In this document: positions 26,770 through 34,159 of the stretch, piece by piece | Position numbering within the stretch: the stretch's first letter is position 1 | Layout of the letters: the number at the start of each line of letters is the position of its first letter | Source: a virus | Direction: 5' to 3' (one strand) | Virus record (IMG/VR): IMGVR_UViG_3300008267_000006 | Coordinates: 47,488-111,487 of that record | DNA: 64,000 nt | Translations under genes and position numbers: made by a program | The notes under the pieces: generated by a model | Told to the model about the DNA's origin: nothing | The model's database searches: none | The model's input: only the letters and a program-made list of their open reading frames with translations

Positions 26770-27204
26770 TTAGTTTTTTATAAATAGTTTTCCAACTACT
26801 AAACCAGCTGTTGCGCTAATAATAATTGCAGAAATTAATTTAATATTGCTCCACATAAGTTCATTTTGATATGAATTTATGACATTTTGTTTTGCTTCTA
26901 GTTGTTTTTGATACATTTGTTTATCAGCAGAAATTTCTACATCTTTTGATTTTATAATTGACTCTAGATTTATTTTAACTCTTTTTAATTCCTCATCTTT
27001 TTCTGTTTTTAACAAATTTAATTTTGTTTGAACTTTAGCTAAAGTATTTGCCATGCCTTCATCTGAAAAAAGATAACCGTCATATGGAGCTGGTTGATCT
27101 TTTAAAACTTCTTGATAATCCCATTCCTCTTTATCTTCAGCGGATACTGTTGGGACATATAGAAATAAAACAGAAATAAGTGCTAACCATGCAGTTTTTT
27201 TCAT
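26770..27204 (-). CDS. Exported coiled-coil protein with C-terminal membrane anchor, spanin-like
   Basis: 144 residues. The N-terminus is a clear signal peptide (MKKTAWLALISVLFLYVPTVSA, cleavage predicted after residue 22). Next comes a short conserved-looking motif (DQPAPYDGYLFS, 36-47), a long coiled coil (50-115) and a C-terminal transmembrane helix (about 121-139) ending in KLFIKN. A periplasmic coiled coil tethered to the inner membrane is the architecture of spanin-type lysis proteins, although no lipobox cysteine is present for outer-membrane attachment. Its ATG overlaps the upstream stop (ATGA), and it is coupled to another membrane coiled-coil protein and a holin-like gene. The lysis role is inferred from context. 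Confidence 0.5.
   Translation of the reverse strand: MKKTAWLALISVLFLYVPTVSAEDKEEWDYQEVLKDQPAPYDGYLFSDEGMANTLAKVQTKLNLLKTEKDEELKRVKINLESIIKSKDVEISADKQMYQKQLEAKQNVINSYQNELMWSNIKLISAIIISATAGLVVGKLFIKN
26779..26788 (-). promoter_or_regulatory. Putative late promoter box inside the end of a membrane protein gene
   Basis: ACTATTTATA on the minus strand, overlapping the last codons of the 26770-27204 gene and 25 nt upstream of the ATG at 26753. Confidence 0.5.
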
Positions 27205-27563
27205 CTCTTTTTACCTTTCGCACCTATAATATTTTCTATCTCTTTTTTAAATCCTTTTTTATCATTTTTTGACATATCTTTAAATTTGTTTTTATTTTCT
27301 AGCTCTTCAAATTTTATATTGCATTTTTCTAGTTCTGTTTCTTTTGAAACAATTTCTTGTTTTAAATTTTTTTCTAGATTAATTTTTTCATTTTCTAATT
27401 TTGTTGTTATTTCTTTTATTTCTCTTGCGTGATTTTCTTGCTCTTCAAGAATTTTTTTTGAAACTTCATTTTTTATATGAGTTCTCACAAGCATAAAAAA
27501 AACAATTATACATATAATTTGTACAGCAGCTTTTATAATTGTTTTATAATTTTCGGGAATCAT
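27201..27563 (-). CDS. N-terminally anchored coiled-coil protein, Rz/i-spanin-like
   Basis: 120 residues: a short N-terminus, one transmembrane helix (about 9-26), then a continuous Lys/Glu coiled coil (30-95) and a basic C-terminus (GAKGKKR). This is the classic inner-membrane spanin layout (N-in, C-out, periplasmic coiled coil). It overlaps both neighbours by 4 bases (ATGA), lying directly after the holin-like gene. No outer-membrane lipoprotein partner is apparent, unless the signal-peptide protein downstream takes that part. The family assignment is architectural, not by sequence identity. Confidence 0.5.
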   Translation of the reverse strand: MIPENYKTIIKAAVQIICIIVFFMLVRTHIKNEVSKKILEEQENHAREIKEITTKLENEKINLEKNLKQEIVSKETELEKCNIKFEELENKNKFKDMSKNDKKGFKKEIENIIGAKGKKR

Positions 27564-27826
27564 CTACCAGCTCCCTTCCACTTTACTGCAATATCTGCAA
27601 AGCCCTCTATACCAACATAGCCAAGAGTTATAGCGGCCCACTCATCTTGAGATATTTTTCCCATAACAAGAAAAGAGGACGAAACAAGCCAAACAAGAAA
27701 TTTTCTGCTTATAATTTTTTCAGTAATTATATCCAAAAAACCTCTATCGTTTGCATCTTCTCTCATTTCGTCCTCTATTTCTTTTTCAATATCTTTTATA
27801 ACACCTTGGTTTTGTTTCTTTTGCAT
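27560..27826 (-). CDS. Holin-like small membrane protein
   Basis: 88 residues from the ATG at 27824-27826 (MQKKQNQG), chosen because the GGAGG site at 27835-27840 fits and the longer frame lies inside the nuclease gene. A charged N-terminus (1-38) precedes SRKFLVWLVSSSFLVMGKIS (transmembrane 1, about 42-57) and a second hydrophobic segment (about 62-80, DEWAAITLGYVGIEGFADIA). The SRKF...GK motif and two-helix layout match small phage holins that open the inner membrane at lysis. It directly follows the recombination-nuclease stop and is coupled to the spanin-like gene. No endolysin gene is seen in this window. Confidence 0.6.
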   Translation of the reverse strand: MQKKQNQGVIKDIEKEIEDEMREDANDRGFLDIITEKIISRKFLVWLVSSSFLVMGKISQDEWAAITLGYVGIEGFADIAVKWKGAGR

Positions 27827-27830
27827 CCAT

Positions 27831-30800
27831 TTATTCCTCCACGAATGCGTATCCATCCTTTCTATTAATAACAATTTGTTTGTCTACGCATTCTTTAAGA
27901 CTATCAAGGTGTGAAATAACAATGACAGTATCAAAGTATGTCTTAATTAGTTGTAGAATTTGAATAAAACCATGCATGTTTTCTTCGTCAAGAGCAGTAC
28001 CTGGTTCATCCATCAAAAAGATATTTCCAACGGGAAGCGAAGTAACAGATATTAGAGCTAAACGAATAGCAGTTGAGGCAAGAGTTTTTTCTGCACCGCT
28101 ACCCATTTCTAGTGGTCGTGGATCACTATTATTATGTTTAATCATGATATCAAGCTTATCGTCATCGTTCTCTAGATAAACTGAAAAATTTACAACTCCA
28201 TTAAGTATTTTACCAATCTCTTCATTGATAGCTGGTAGCTTATTTTTAATAATTTCATAAGTAATACCGCTTGGATGCATACATTTTAAATAAAGATCAT
28301 ATGCTGAGTATTCTTTTCTTGTTTTCTCAAGATTTTCTTTTTGCTCATTTAAATTTTCAATTTTTTGTTTGAGAGAGCCTTCTTTTTTATAGAAGTCTCG
28401 TAGTTCACGATCTCTTGCTTCATAAGAACCTTTTGTTAATTGAAGATTTTGCTCTAGATTTTTATTTTGTTTCTTCAATTCATCAAATTTTTCAATAAGT
28501 TCACGATTTTTTTCTTGTTCATCAAACTCTTGTTGATCTTTTTCAATTTGAGTAGTTAATTTTTCAATTAAAAGAAGATTATTGGCTATTTGTAGCTCAT
28601 TTTTTGATCTTTTGTCTTCTGATTCCTTCTTTTTCCTCGTCGCTTCACCATGCTTATTAAGACCATTAGTTGTTTTTTCATCAAGTTCATTAAAACGACT
28701 ATCAAGGTTGTCGTAACTATGCTTATGACCCAACAATATTCCTTCATCAATAGCCATTTTTTCTTTAGCTTCGAAGGCATCCTTAATGAATTTGCAACTG
28801 GTGAATTGATTGCCACAGGGAATATCCTCTAGAAGTTTTAGTTTGTGTGTATATCCTTTAATATTCTTTTCTAGAGATTCAATTTCTTTCTCTAGTGGAA
28901 TCATTTCGCTTCTAATTTTATCTAATTCTGCATTATCTTTTATTAATTGTTCATAATTAACTAGTTTTATAAATTCTTCAAGTTTAGAGATTAATGTATT
29001 TAATTTAGAATTTTCTTCTTTTATAGAAGAATTGCTATTTTTTAGTGTTTCAAGCTTATTTTTATTTAAAGTTAACAAATTGTGCAAATTAAAATAAGCA
29101 GTCACATCAATAGGAGTAGCATTAAGCTGATCTTTTATGTTTTTTATCTGTTCGTTAAAGTTTTCTATTTTTTGTTTAAATTCATCTAGTTCTTTTTGAT
29201 TCTGAAGTATGTTTGCGTGTGTTTGAGATAGTTCTAGCTCTGTATTAATAATATCTCTATCAAAATTGTTTCCCTCTAGCTTCTTTAGAAGTGCTTTTAG
29301 CTCTGCACTTTCTTCCTTAGCAAGCTTAAATTTCTTCTCAAACATCTCTAAATCTAGGAATTTAGCTAGAATCTCCTTACGTTTAGTTGAACCTTCTGAA
29401 ATAAATGAAAGATAGCCAAATTGACTTGCCATAGAGGTCAAAAAGAAGTCATCTACTGTGCCAAAATACTTACGAATAGTGTTATCGGTATCGTTACGCG
29501 CTAATCCATTAAGAGAACCAGCATCAGAAGTAAACTCTACATCTGTTTTGGCTTCTGTTGTTAGTACACCCTTTAGTTTTTTAGTATATTTTTCAGAGGC
29601 TCTATCAATAACGTAATTTTCTCCATCAATTTCAATTTCTACACGTCCAGAACCTTTATCTTTAGCTTGATTAATAACATTTAGGTTCTTTCTGTTGTTC
29701 TTTGATGTAGTATTATAGATTGTATAGAGCAGTGAATCTACAACTGATGATTTTCCACTATAATTTTTACCAAAAACACCAATAATACCTCTTAAATTAT
29801 CAAAATTAATAGAATTACCCTCTCCATAATTAAAAAGGTTATCCCATTGCAGATTTTTTAGCTTCCACTTGACATTTCTCTTGGTTTCATCTGCATCTTC
29901 AACCATAGAGGAGTATCTTTCGTTTAATTTAACTACATTTTGCATAACCTCTTCTTCAGTTTTATAGTCTTTTAAGAAATCGGTAATTAATTTCTCTTGA
30001 ACTTTGCCATCTCGTAGATTTTCATTGTTTAAAACGATTTCTGAAACATGGTTTTCATCAGAACTGCTTGCCAAAGCCTTATTTACGAAGATTACTGATT
30101 CTGGATTGAAACGATTCTTGATAATTTCAGTTGCACGCTTAGTTTTTTCAAGAGAAACATTCTTGGAAGTCATAATTCTGACTCTTGAACCATCTTTTAT
30201 ATCAATATCTGGTAGATTTCCATACTCATCCAGATCAATTGTAAGATACGGCTTAGGGTTTGGAATAGTAAAGTGCTCGCAAGAGAAGTCATCCTTTGAC
30301 TTGATATCCCAAATAAGGAAACCTTTGTCATCGAATTCACCAAAGTTACCTTGAACAGTAGATCCTGGATATCTGACACGGCCTTCGCTATCAACAATTT
30401 GATTTGTTTTATGAATATCGCCTAAAAATGCGTAATCGTGTCCTTCAAGAGCAGCAATATTATGCTCCCCGTTCTCTAAAGTATATCCACCATCAGTTTT
30501 TACACCAGAAATAGCTCCATGATATAGAGCAATATTAATTTTTGATGGATCTGACGGTTTTTTCCAGTTTTCTTCATCAGTTCTGCTAAGAACATTAAAA
30601 GTTAATTCATTATTTACAATTTTTTCATCTGAATACTTTAGTAATTTTAAGTTTGATGAGTTAATAGCGTTAACAATAGGAGAAATAGCGTCAGTTCTTG
30701 TATCATTTTTTAAATTACAATCATGATTACCAAGAATAACATAAGTTGGAGCAATTTCTGACAATGAACGTAGAAATTTTGTAGCCATTTCTACAAATTC

Positions 30801-30962
30801 TGGACTAATTTGTGTTTTTGTGTGAGCAATATCTCCGCAGTGAACAATATAGTCTACCTTTTGTTCGCGTAGTATAGAATAAATCTGATCAAATACCTGA
30901 TTAAACTCATCGTGACGCTTTAGGTTTAATATGTGGGTATCTGCAATATGTCCAATTTTCAT
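27831..30962 (-). CDS. Single-chain Mre11-Rad50 (gp47-gp46 fusion) recombination nuclease
   Basis: 1043 residues. Residues 1-340 are an Mre11/SbcD-type phosphoesterase: ADTH (7-10), GD (43-44), GNHD (78-81), YHGA with His148, and GDIH (181-184). Residues 365-1043 are a Rad50/SbcC ATPase: Walker A GKNYSGKSS (398-406), a long coiled coil (about 545-885) with a hook CGNQFTSC (716-723), signature GSGAEK (954-959), Walker B IFLMDEP (981-987) and switch His ISHLD (1016-1020). In T4 these are two genes (47, 339 aa, and 46, 560 aa). Here there is no stop or restart between them. The enzyme resects DNA ends for recombination-dependent replication. A sigma70-like promoter precedes it. Confidence 0.94.
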   Translation of the reverse strand: MKIGHIADTHILNLKRHDEFNQVFDQIYSILREQKVDYIVHCGDIAHTKTQISPEFVEMATKFLRSLSEIAPTYVILGNHDCNLKNDTRTDAISPIVNAINSSNLKLLKYSDEKIVNNELTFNVLSRTDEENWKKPSDPSKINIALYHGAISGVKTDGGYTLENGEHNIAALEGHDYAFLGDIHKTNQIVDSEGRVRYPGSTVQGNFGEFDDKGFLIWDIKSKDDFSCEHFTIPNPKPYLTIDLDEYGNLPDIDIKDGSRVRIMTSKNVSLEKTKRATEIIKNRFNPESVIFVNKALASSSDENHVSEIVLNNENLRDGKVQEKLITDFLKDYKTEEEVMQNVVKLNERYSSMVEDADETKRNVKWKLKNLQWDNLFNYGEGNSINFDNLRGIIGVFGKNYSGKSSVVDSLLYTIYNTTSKNNRKNLNVINQAKDKGSGRVEIEIDGENYVIDRASEKYTKKLKGVLTTEAKTDVEFTSDAGSLNGLARNDTDNTIRKYFGTVDDFFLTSMASQFGYLSFISEGSTKRKEILAKFLDLEMFEKKFKLAKEESAELKALLKKLEGNNFDRDIINTELELSQTHANILQNQKELDEFKQKIENFNEQIKNIKDQLNATPIDVTAYFNLHNLLTLNKNKLETLKNSNSSIKEENSKLNTLISKLEEFIKLVNYEQLIKDNAELDKIRSEMIPLEKEIESLEKNIKGYTHKLKLLEDIPCGNQFTSCKFIKDAFEAKEKMAIDEGILLGHKHSYDNLDSRFNELDEKTTNGLNKHGEATRKKKESEDKRSKNELQIANNLLLIEKLTTQIEKDQQEFDEQEKNRELIEKFDELKKQNKNLEQNLQLTKGSYEARDRELRDFYKKEGSLKQKIENLNEQKENLEKTRKEYSAYDLYLKCMHPSGITYEIIKNKLPAINEEIGKILNGVVNFSVYLENDDDKLDIMIKHNNSDPRPLEMGSGAEKTLASTAIRLALISVTSLPVGNIFLMDEPGTALDEENMHGFIQILQLIKTYFDTVIVISHLDSLKECVDKQIVINRKDGYAFVEE

Positions 30963-30972
30963 ATTTTCTCCA

Positions 30973-31002
30973 ATAAAAAATCCCGCTATGGTTAGCAGCG
31001 GG
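30973..31002 (-). terminator. Hairpin terminator overlapping the leader of the nuclease gene
   Basis: Minus strand: CCCGCT, 9-nt loop, AGCGGG, then ATTTTTTATTG. It ends 11 nt before the ATG of the nuclease gene and lies 29 nt after the stop of the 31031-31663 gene. It is GC-rich with a U-run, so it is probably a terminator for the upstream unit. Confidence 0.7.
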
Positions 31003-31005
31003 ACC

Positions 31006-31034
31006 AGTATACACTACCCTTGGTAGGATTTCAA
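31006..31034 (-). promoter_or_regulatory. Sigma70-like promoter for the Mre11-Rad50 gene
   Basis: Minus strand: TTGAAA (31029-31034), exactly 17 nt, TATACT (31006-31011). The -35 overlaps the TGA of the upstream gene. Predicted transcription would start at the hairpin at 30982-31002. This is unlike the ACTATTTATA boxes and suggests early or middle expression by host polymerase. Confidence 0.6.
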
Positions 31035-31663
31035 CCCTCTTCTTTATCTTCAACGTCTTCTGGCTCTATGTCTTTTCCTTTTGGCCATTTTTGGAACTCT
31101 TCCGTATCTTCATCCCACTCTTCGTCTTTTTCTTCTTGGTCTTCGCCTTCTAATACTTTTTGGATCTCTTCCATGATTATTTGTTTTATTTTTTCTCTAG
31201 TAAAAGTCATTTTATCCTCTGATATTCCACCTTTTAGGTTTTTAACTTGTTTTCCACGTACATCCATTTGTTTATCAAGTGATCTTGTTTCTTCATCTTC
31301 CGCTTTATTTCCACTTGGTACTTGATATGGATCGTGTCCTATCGACGGAAACCTCTCAAATGCATCGACTGAAATTTCTTGTTCTGAATTTCCAAGAAAT
31401 TTTGCCATTGCATTATGTAATTGCACTGAATCCATATAAAATCTTGAATCGACTTCATCTGCTGTTATCTGCTTTATTGCATCAAGTGGCTGAATATTTA
31501 ATTGTTTAAAAGAGTCAATTAAATTTTTAATTGCAACATCTCCATCCAAATTAGATGTTTCTTTTTCGTCCCTAGCTTTAATAAAAGCTCTTATAATCTC
31601 TTGTTTAGTATTAGTTATTTCTTCAAAAATTAATTTATTATTCTTTTTTTTAACGGAAATCAT
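31031..31663 (-). CDS. Unknown acidic protein
   Basis: 210 residues, helical and strongly acidic toward the C-terminus (about 165-210 contains many Glu/Asp with interspersed Trp). Residues 80-105 contain a conserved-looking RFYMDSVQLHNAMAKFLG. No enzymatic motif is visible. It is packed 1 nt after the primase and ends in the promoter/terminator region of the nuclease gene, so it belongs to the resolvase-primase unit. An accessory role in DNA metabolism is inferred only from neighbours. Confidence 0.55.
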   Translation of the reverse strand: MISVKKKNNKLIFEEITNTKQEIIRAFIKARDEKETSNLDGDVAIKNLIDSFKQLNIQPLDAIKQITADEVDSRFYMDSVQLHNAMAKFLGNSEQEISVDAFERFPSIGHDPYQVPSGNKAEDEETRSLDKQMDVRGKQVKNLKGGISEDKMTFTREKIKQIIMEEIQKVLEGEDQEEKDEEWDEDTEEFQKWPKGKDIEPEDVEDKEEG

Positions 31664-31664
31664 A

Positions 31665-32609
31665 TTATATGCTCATTATTTTATTTAATAAAAAGTAATC
31701 TGTGTCTTTAATTAGTCTTGCATTCTTTTTACATTCTAAAAATTCTTCATGAGACATATCACCAACATCTTTATTAAGTGGAATTGGTATTTTGTATACT
31801 TCTGCATTATAAGTTAGTAAATCTTTTACTAAATTTTCTGCTTTTTTTTCTGCATCTGGATCTAATGCAAGATAAATCGCTGGGTCGTTTTTTATAATTT
31901 CTTTAAAAATTTTTGAATTTTCTCTTAGAGTGCTACCCAATAGAGGTATTGCGTTTTTTGCTTTTATCGCATCAAACACACCTTCAACAATAGTTATATC
32001 AGAAGACCAATCAAGGTATAATTCATTAAAAATTATATCTTTCTTTGCTTCTGGATTCATATATCTTTTCCAGTTATTTTCATATGTTCTTGCAATAAAA
32101 TAATTTATCTTTCCATCATTATTAAATGATGGAATAATTACTCTTCCCTCATATGGACCAGAAGTAGCATAACCAATTTTCCAAAATTTTATGTCTTGAT
32201 CAGATAATCCTCTATTTTTTAGATATTTTCTTGCTTTTATAGAAGTATAGGATCTATCTTTATTACATAGAGATTGAAATTCTTCTGGTAGAGTTAATAT
32301 TGTCTCTGTTTCTTCTTGAAACTTATTATCACTTAAAAAGATTTTTTCATATTCAATAATATCAATAACACCAGATAGTTCATTCCATTCTTGTATTTGT
32401 GACCATGAGCCAAATCTTTTGACAATTCTTGTCAAATTTGGAGTTGACCAATCACAAATCCAGCATTTGGCTGCATTTTTATTTATATTTAAGCTAAATT
32501 TTTTCTTGTGATGGTTACAAAAGGGACACTTAAAAAGAAGTTCTTGACCAGATGTATAATATGCACCAAGAATATTATTTAGTATTTCTATCTTTTTTGC
32601 TTCTGACAC
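31665..32609 (-). CDS. DNA primase, DnaG-like (zinc-binding + Toprim)
   Basis: 314 residues, close to T4 gp61 (342). A CHC2-type zinc domain is visible: CPFC (28-31), then CWIC (49-52). The core has the RNA polymerase segment KIGYATSGPYEGRVIIP (144-160), and the Toprim motifs IVEGVFDAI (207-215) with Glu209 and YLALDPDAE (246-254) with Asp250/252. It synthesises RNA primers for the lagging strand with a replicative helicase not found in this window. The start is a GTG codon overlapping the resolvase stop by 22 nt, with a weak AGG ribosome site; a later start would cut into the N-terminal helix. Confidence 0.9.
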   Translation of the reverse strand: MSEAKKIEILNNILGAYYTSGQELLFKCPFCNHHKKKFSLNINKNAAKCWICDWSTPNLTRIVKRFGSWSQIQEWNELSGVIDIIEYEKIFLSDNKFQEETETILTLPEEFQSLCNKDRSYTSIKARKYLKNRGLSDQDIKFWKIGYATSGPYEGRVIIPSFNNDGKINYFIARTYENNWKRYMNPEAKKDIIFNELYLDWSSDITIVEGVFDAIKAKNAIPLLGSTLRENSKIFKEIIKNDPAIYLALDPDAEKKAENLVKDLLTYNAEVYKIPIPLNKDVGDMSHEEFLECKKNARLIKDTDYFLLNKIMSI

Positions 32610-33118
32610 TGTATGTAACCTGCTTTAGCAATAACATATGAATCTGCGCGATCATATGTTCCCTTCTTTGGGTTGTTGTGAGCAGTATACTCCACCTTAA
32701 AAGTTGGTTCAAGCGTCAAGATATTTTTTAAAACAATTTCTTTAGCGTTCTGTCCTTTTTCTATTTTTATTCCAAGAGCTTTACGAGCTGTAGATGCTCC
32801 TATATACTGTGGCTCTTTATTGAAAACTTCATGACAGATCCAGCTTACAATACCATTAAATTTACCAAGAGTCAAGATAACTTGAGCGCTAGATAACCCA
32901 GGTCTAAAAGCATTTAAAGATTGTTCTATAAATATATCTTTAATATTATATAAATATTTTAGCTGAGTTAGTCTTTCTTTAACAGCTGTTGCTTTTTTAA
33001 ATACATTATCTAGTTTTTTACTTGTTAAATCTATAGCTTCATTATGAATAACTGTGCCGTCTTCATTTAAAACAGTCACTCCTGTTATTGAAGTACTTAT
33101 ATCTAATCCTATAACCAT
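32588..33118 (-). CDS. RuvC-like Holliday junction resolvase
   Basis: 176 residues with an RNase H fold. It opens with VIGLDISTSITGVTV (Asp6), and the second strand ends FIEQ (Glu65). The C-terminal helix has TYDRADSYVIA (Asp156 and Asp159), completing the four-acid RuvC site. Length matches bacterial RuvC (about 173). It resolves or debranches replication and recombination junctions before packaging, the role of endonuclease VII (gp49) in T4. It overlaps the primase start and abuts the upstream gene, forming a small DNA-metabolism operon inside the structural region. Confidence 0.9.
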   Translation of the reverse strand: MVIGLDISTSITGVTVLNEDGTVIHNEAIDLTSKKLDNVFKKATAVKERLTQLKYLYNIKDIFIEQSLNAFRPGLSSAQVILTLGKFNGIVSWICHEVFNKEPQYIGASTARKALGIKIEKGQNAKEIVLKNILTLEPTFKVEYTAHNNPKKGTYDRADSYVIAKAGYIQCQKQKR

Positions 33119-33465
33119 TATTGACCTTCTTCTGTTAGTTCCGTTGGAATTATTTCTGGAACTGGTTCTGGAACTGGTTCTGGTTCTGGAACTGGTTCTG
33201 GTTCTGGAACTGGTTCTGGTTCTGGAACTGGTTCTATAGTATTTGATATTTGTTCAGATGTTAAAAATTTTTCAGACCAGATAGCTTTTGCTACTGCAAA
33301 TATTTTAGGATCTTCATTTGTAAGATCATCATTTTTATCATAAGCTCTTCTATGATAATTTGATGCAATCTCTACTCCATCTTTTAAAATACATATTTTT
33401 TCTCTTACTTGTATAACATCTCCAAGTATTTCAATTTTATCAATTATTTTTTTTTCTTCTAACAT
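33118..33465 (-). CDS. Small fibre-associated-type protein with PEPVPE tail
   Basis: 115 residues. Residues 8-70 (GDVIQVREKICILKDGVEIA, then YHRRAYDKNDDLTNEDPKIF) match a small phage protein type often encoded next to tail fibre genes, with the pattern R-x-x-x-I-x-x-DGVEI-x-x-x-HRR and D-D after it. The C-terminal third is a repeat of PEPVPE units from a tandem DNA repeat. Function is unknown; it is not a known enzyme. It overlaps the RuvC start by one base and lies next to the last fibre gene of the upstream block. Confidence 0.65.
   Translation of the reverse strand: MLEEKKIIDKIEILGDVIQVREKICILKDGVEIASNYHRRAYDKNDDLTNEDPKIFAVAKAIWSEKFLTSEQISNTIEPVPEPEPVPEPEPVPEPEPVPEPVPEIIPTELTEEGQ
33156..33235. 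repeat. 18-bp tandem repeat encoding PEPVPE
   Basis: About four copies of an 18-bp unit (ggaactggttctggttct on the plus strand) with one shortened copy at the left end. It encodes the Pro/Glu tail of the 33118-33465 gene. Copy number is likely variable, since the length is a multiple of 3 and the frame is kept. Confidence 0.9.
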
Positions 33466-33475
33466 AATTTATTCC

Positions 33476-34096
33476 TTATTGAGCTGTTTTATAGGTTAAA
33501 GAAAAACCAATTATACTCCAATTAATTAAATTACTAACCGGAACAGCTAAATCATATGAATATCTAAGAATTAATTTTGTGGGAACCGCAGACGAAGTTT
33601 GAACTCTAAATTCATATGGAGCTTGCGCTCCAGCTGGTAGATTTCCTATATCTAGATAAAAAGCGGCTAAACCACTAAAAGAATAACCAAGATCAGTAGA
33701 AGAATCTACACCATAAGGTAGACCTCCTATCATAATATTTCCAGTACCAGTAGAAGTTAAAGTTTTTATTTGAAGATGACAGCAGATAGTAACTAAATTT
33801 CCTATTTTAATATAAGATCCTAGTCGAGAATTGTATTCAGCTATAGTTGGTTGTGTTGCATCAGAAGCAAAAACTGGAGTCCAACTTCCTTCCTCATAAT
33901 CATTTAAAAGCTGAGAAGTAACTATTCCTGAGTCTGTTGGAGAAGAAGAAAAATCTATACCTTTGCCAGAAGAAAACTTTATATTTCCAGTTGTAGTTAA
34001 GCCTCCATCAAGACTTATGCCATCGCCAGCATCATTTTCATTTAATAGTCTAACTTTATTTCTTATTCTTGAGAATTCAGAGTATTCAACTGCCAT
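33476..34096 (-). CDS. Tail fibre / receptor-binding-type protein with DYEEGSWTP domain
   Basis: 206 residues from the ATG at 34094-34096 (MAVEYSEFSRIRNKVRLLNE). The annotated-looking longer frame starts at TTG inside the terminator. The first 60 residues are a fibre-like stem (GLTTTGNIKFSSGKGI). Residues 65-130 have LLNDYEEGSWTPVF, then SRLGSYIKIGNLVTI, the widespread phage fibre domain built on DYEEG-x-WTP and YxKIGN. The end is a beta strand. It lies immediately after the 34116-34141 terminator, so a promoter embedded in that hairpin may drive it. Confidence 0.75.
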   Translation of the reverse strand: MAVEYSEFSRIRNKVRLLNENDAGDGISLDGGLTTTGNIKFSSGKGIDFSSSPTDSGIVTSQLLNDYEEGSWTPVFASDATQPTIAEYNSRLGSYIKIGNLVTICCHLQIKTLTSTGTGNIMIGGLPYGVDSSTDLGYSFSGLAAFYLDIGNLPAGAQAPYEFRVQTSSAVPTKLILRYSYDLAVPVSNLINWSIIGFSLTYKTAQ

Positions 34097-34109
34097 AATT
34101 TTACCCAAT

Positions 34110-34141
34110 AAAAAACCTAGCCATAAATAAATATGGCTAGG
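34110..34141 (-). terminator. Terminator hairpin with an embedded promoter-like box
   Basis: Minus strand: 10-bp stem CCTAGCCATA / TATGGCTAGG with a TTTATT loop, followed by TTTTTT. It sits 18 nt after the stop of the 34160-34939 gene. Its apex contains TATTTATTTATG (34122-34133), identical to the box upstream of the 4533 gene. Confidence 0.85.
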
Positions 34142-34159
34142 TCTAAAATTTTGTATATA

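Noticed and set aside
27784-27830. 14-codon ORF at ATG 27828-27830 (MDAKETKPR...)
   Set aside because: It overlaps the holin-like gene in another frame; the GGAGG site serves the holin ATG 4 nt later, and the peptide is short with no other support.
34097-34108. TTG start adding MGKI to the 33476-34096 gene
   Set aside because: It falls between the terminator U-run and the ATG; no ribosome site supports it.
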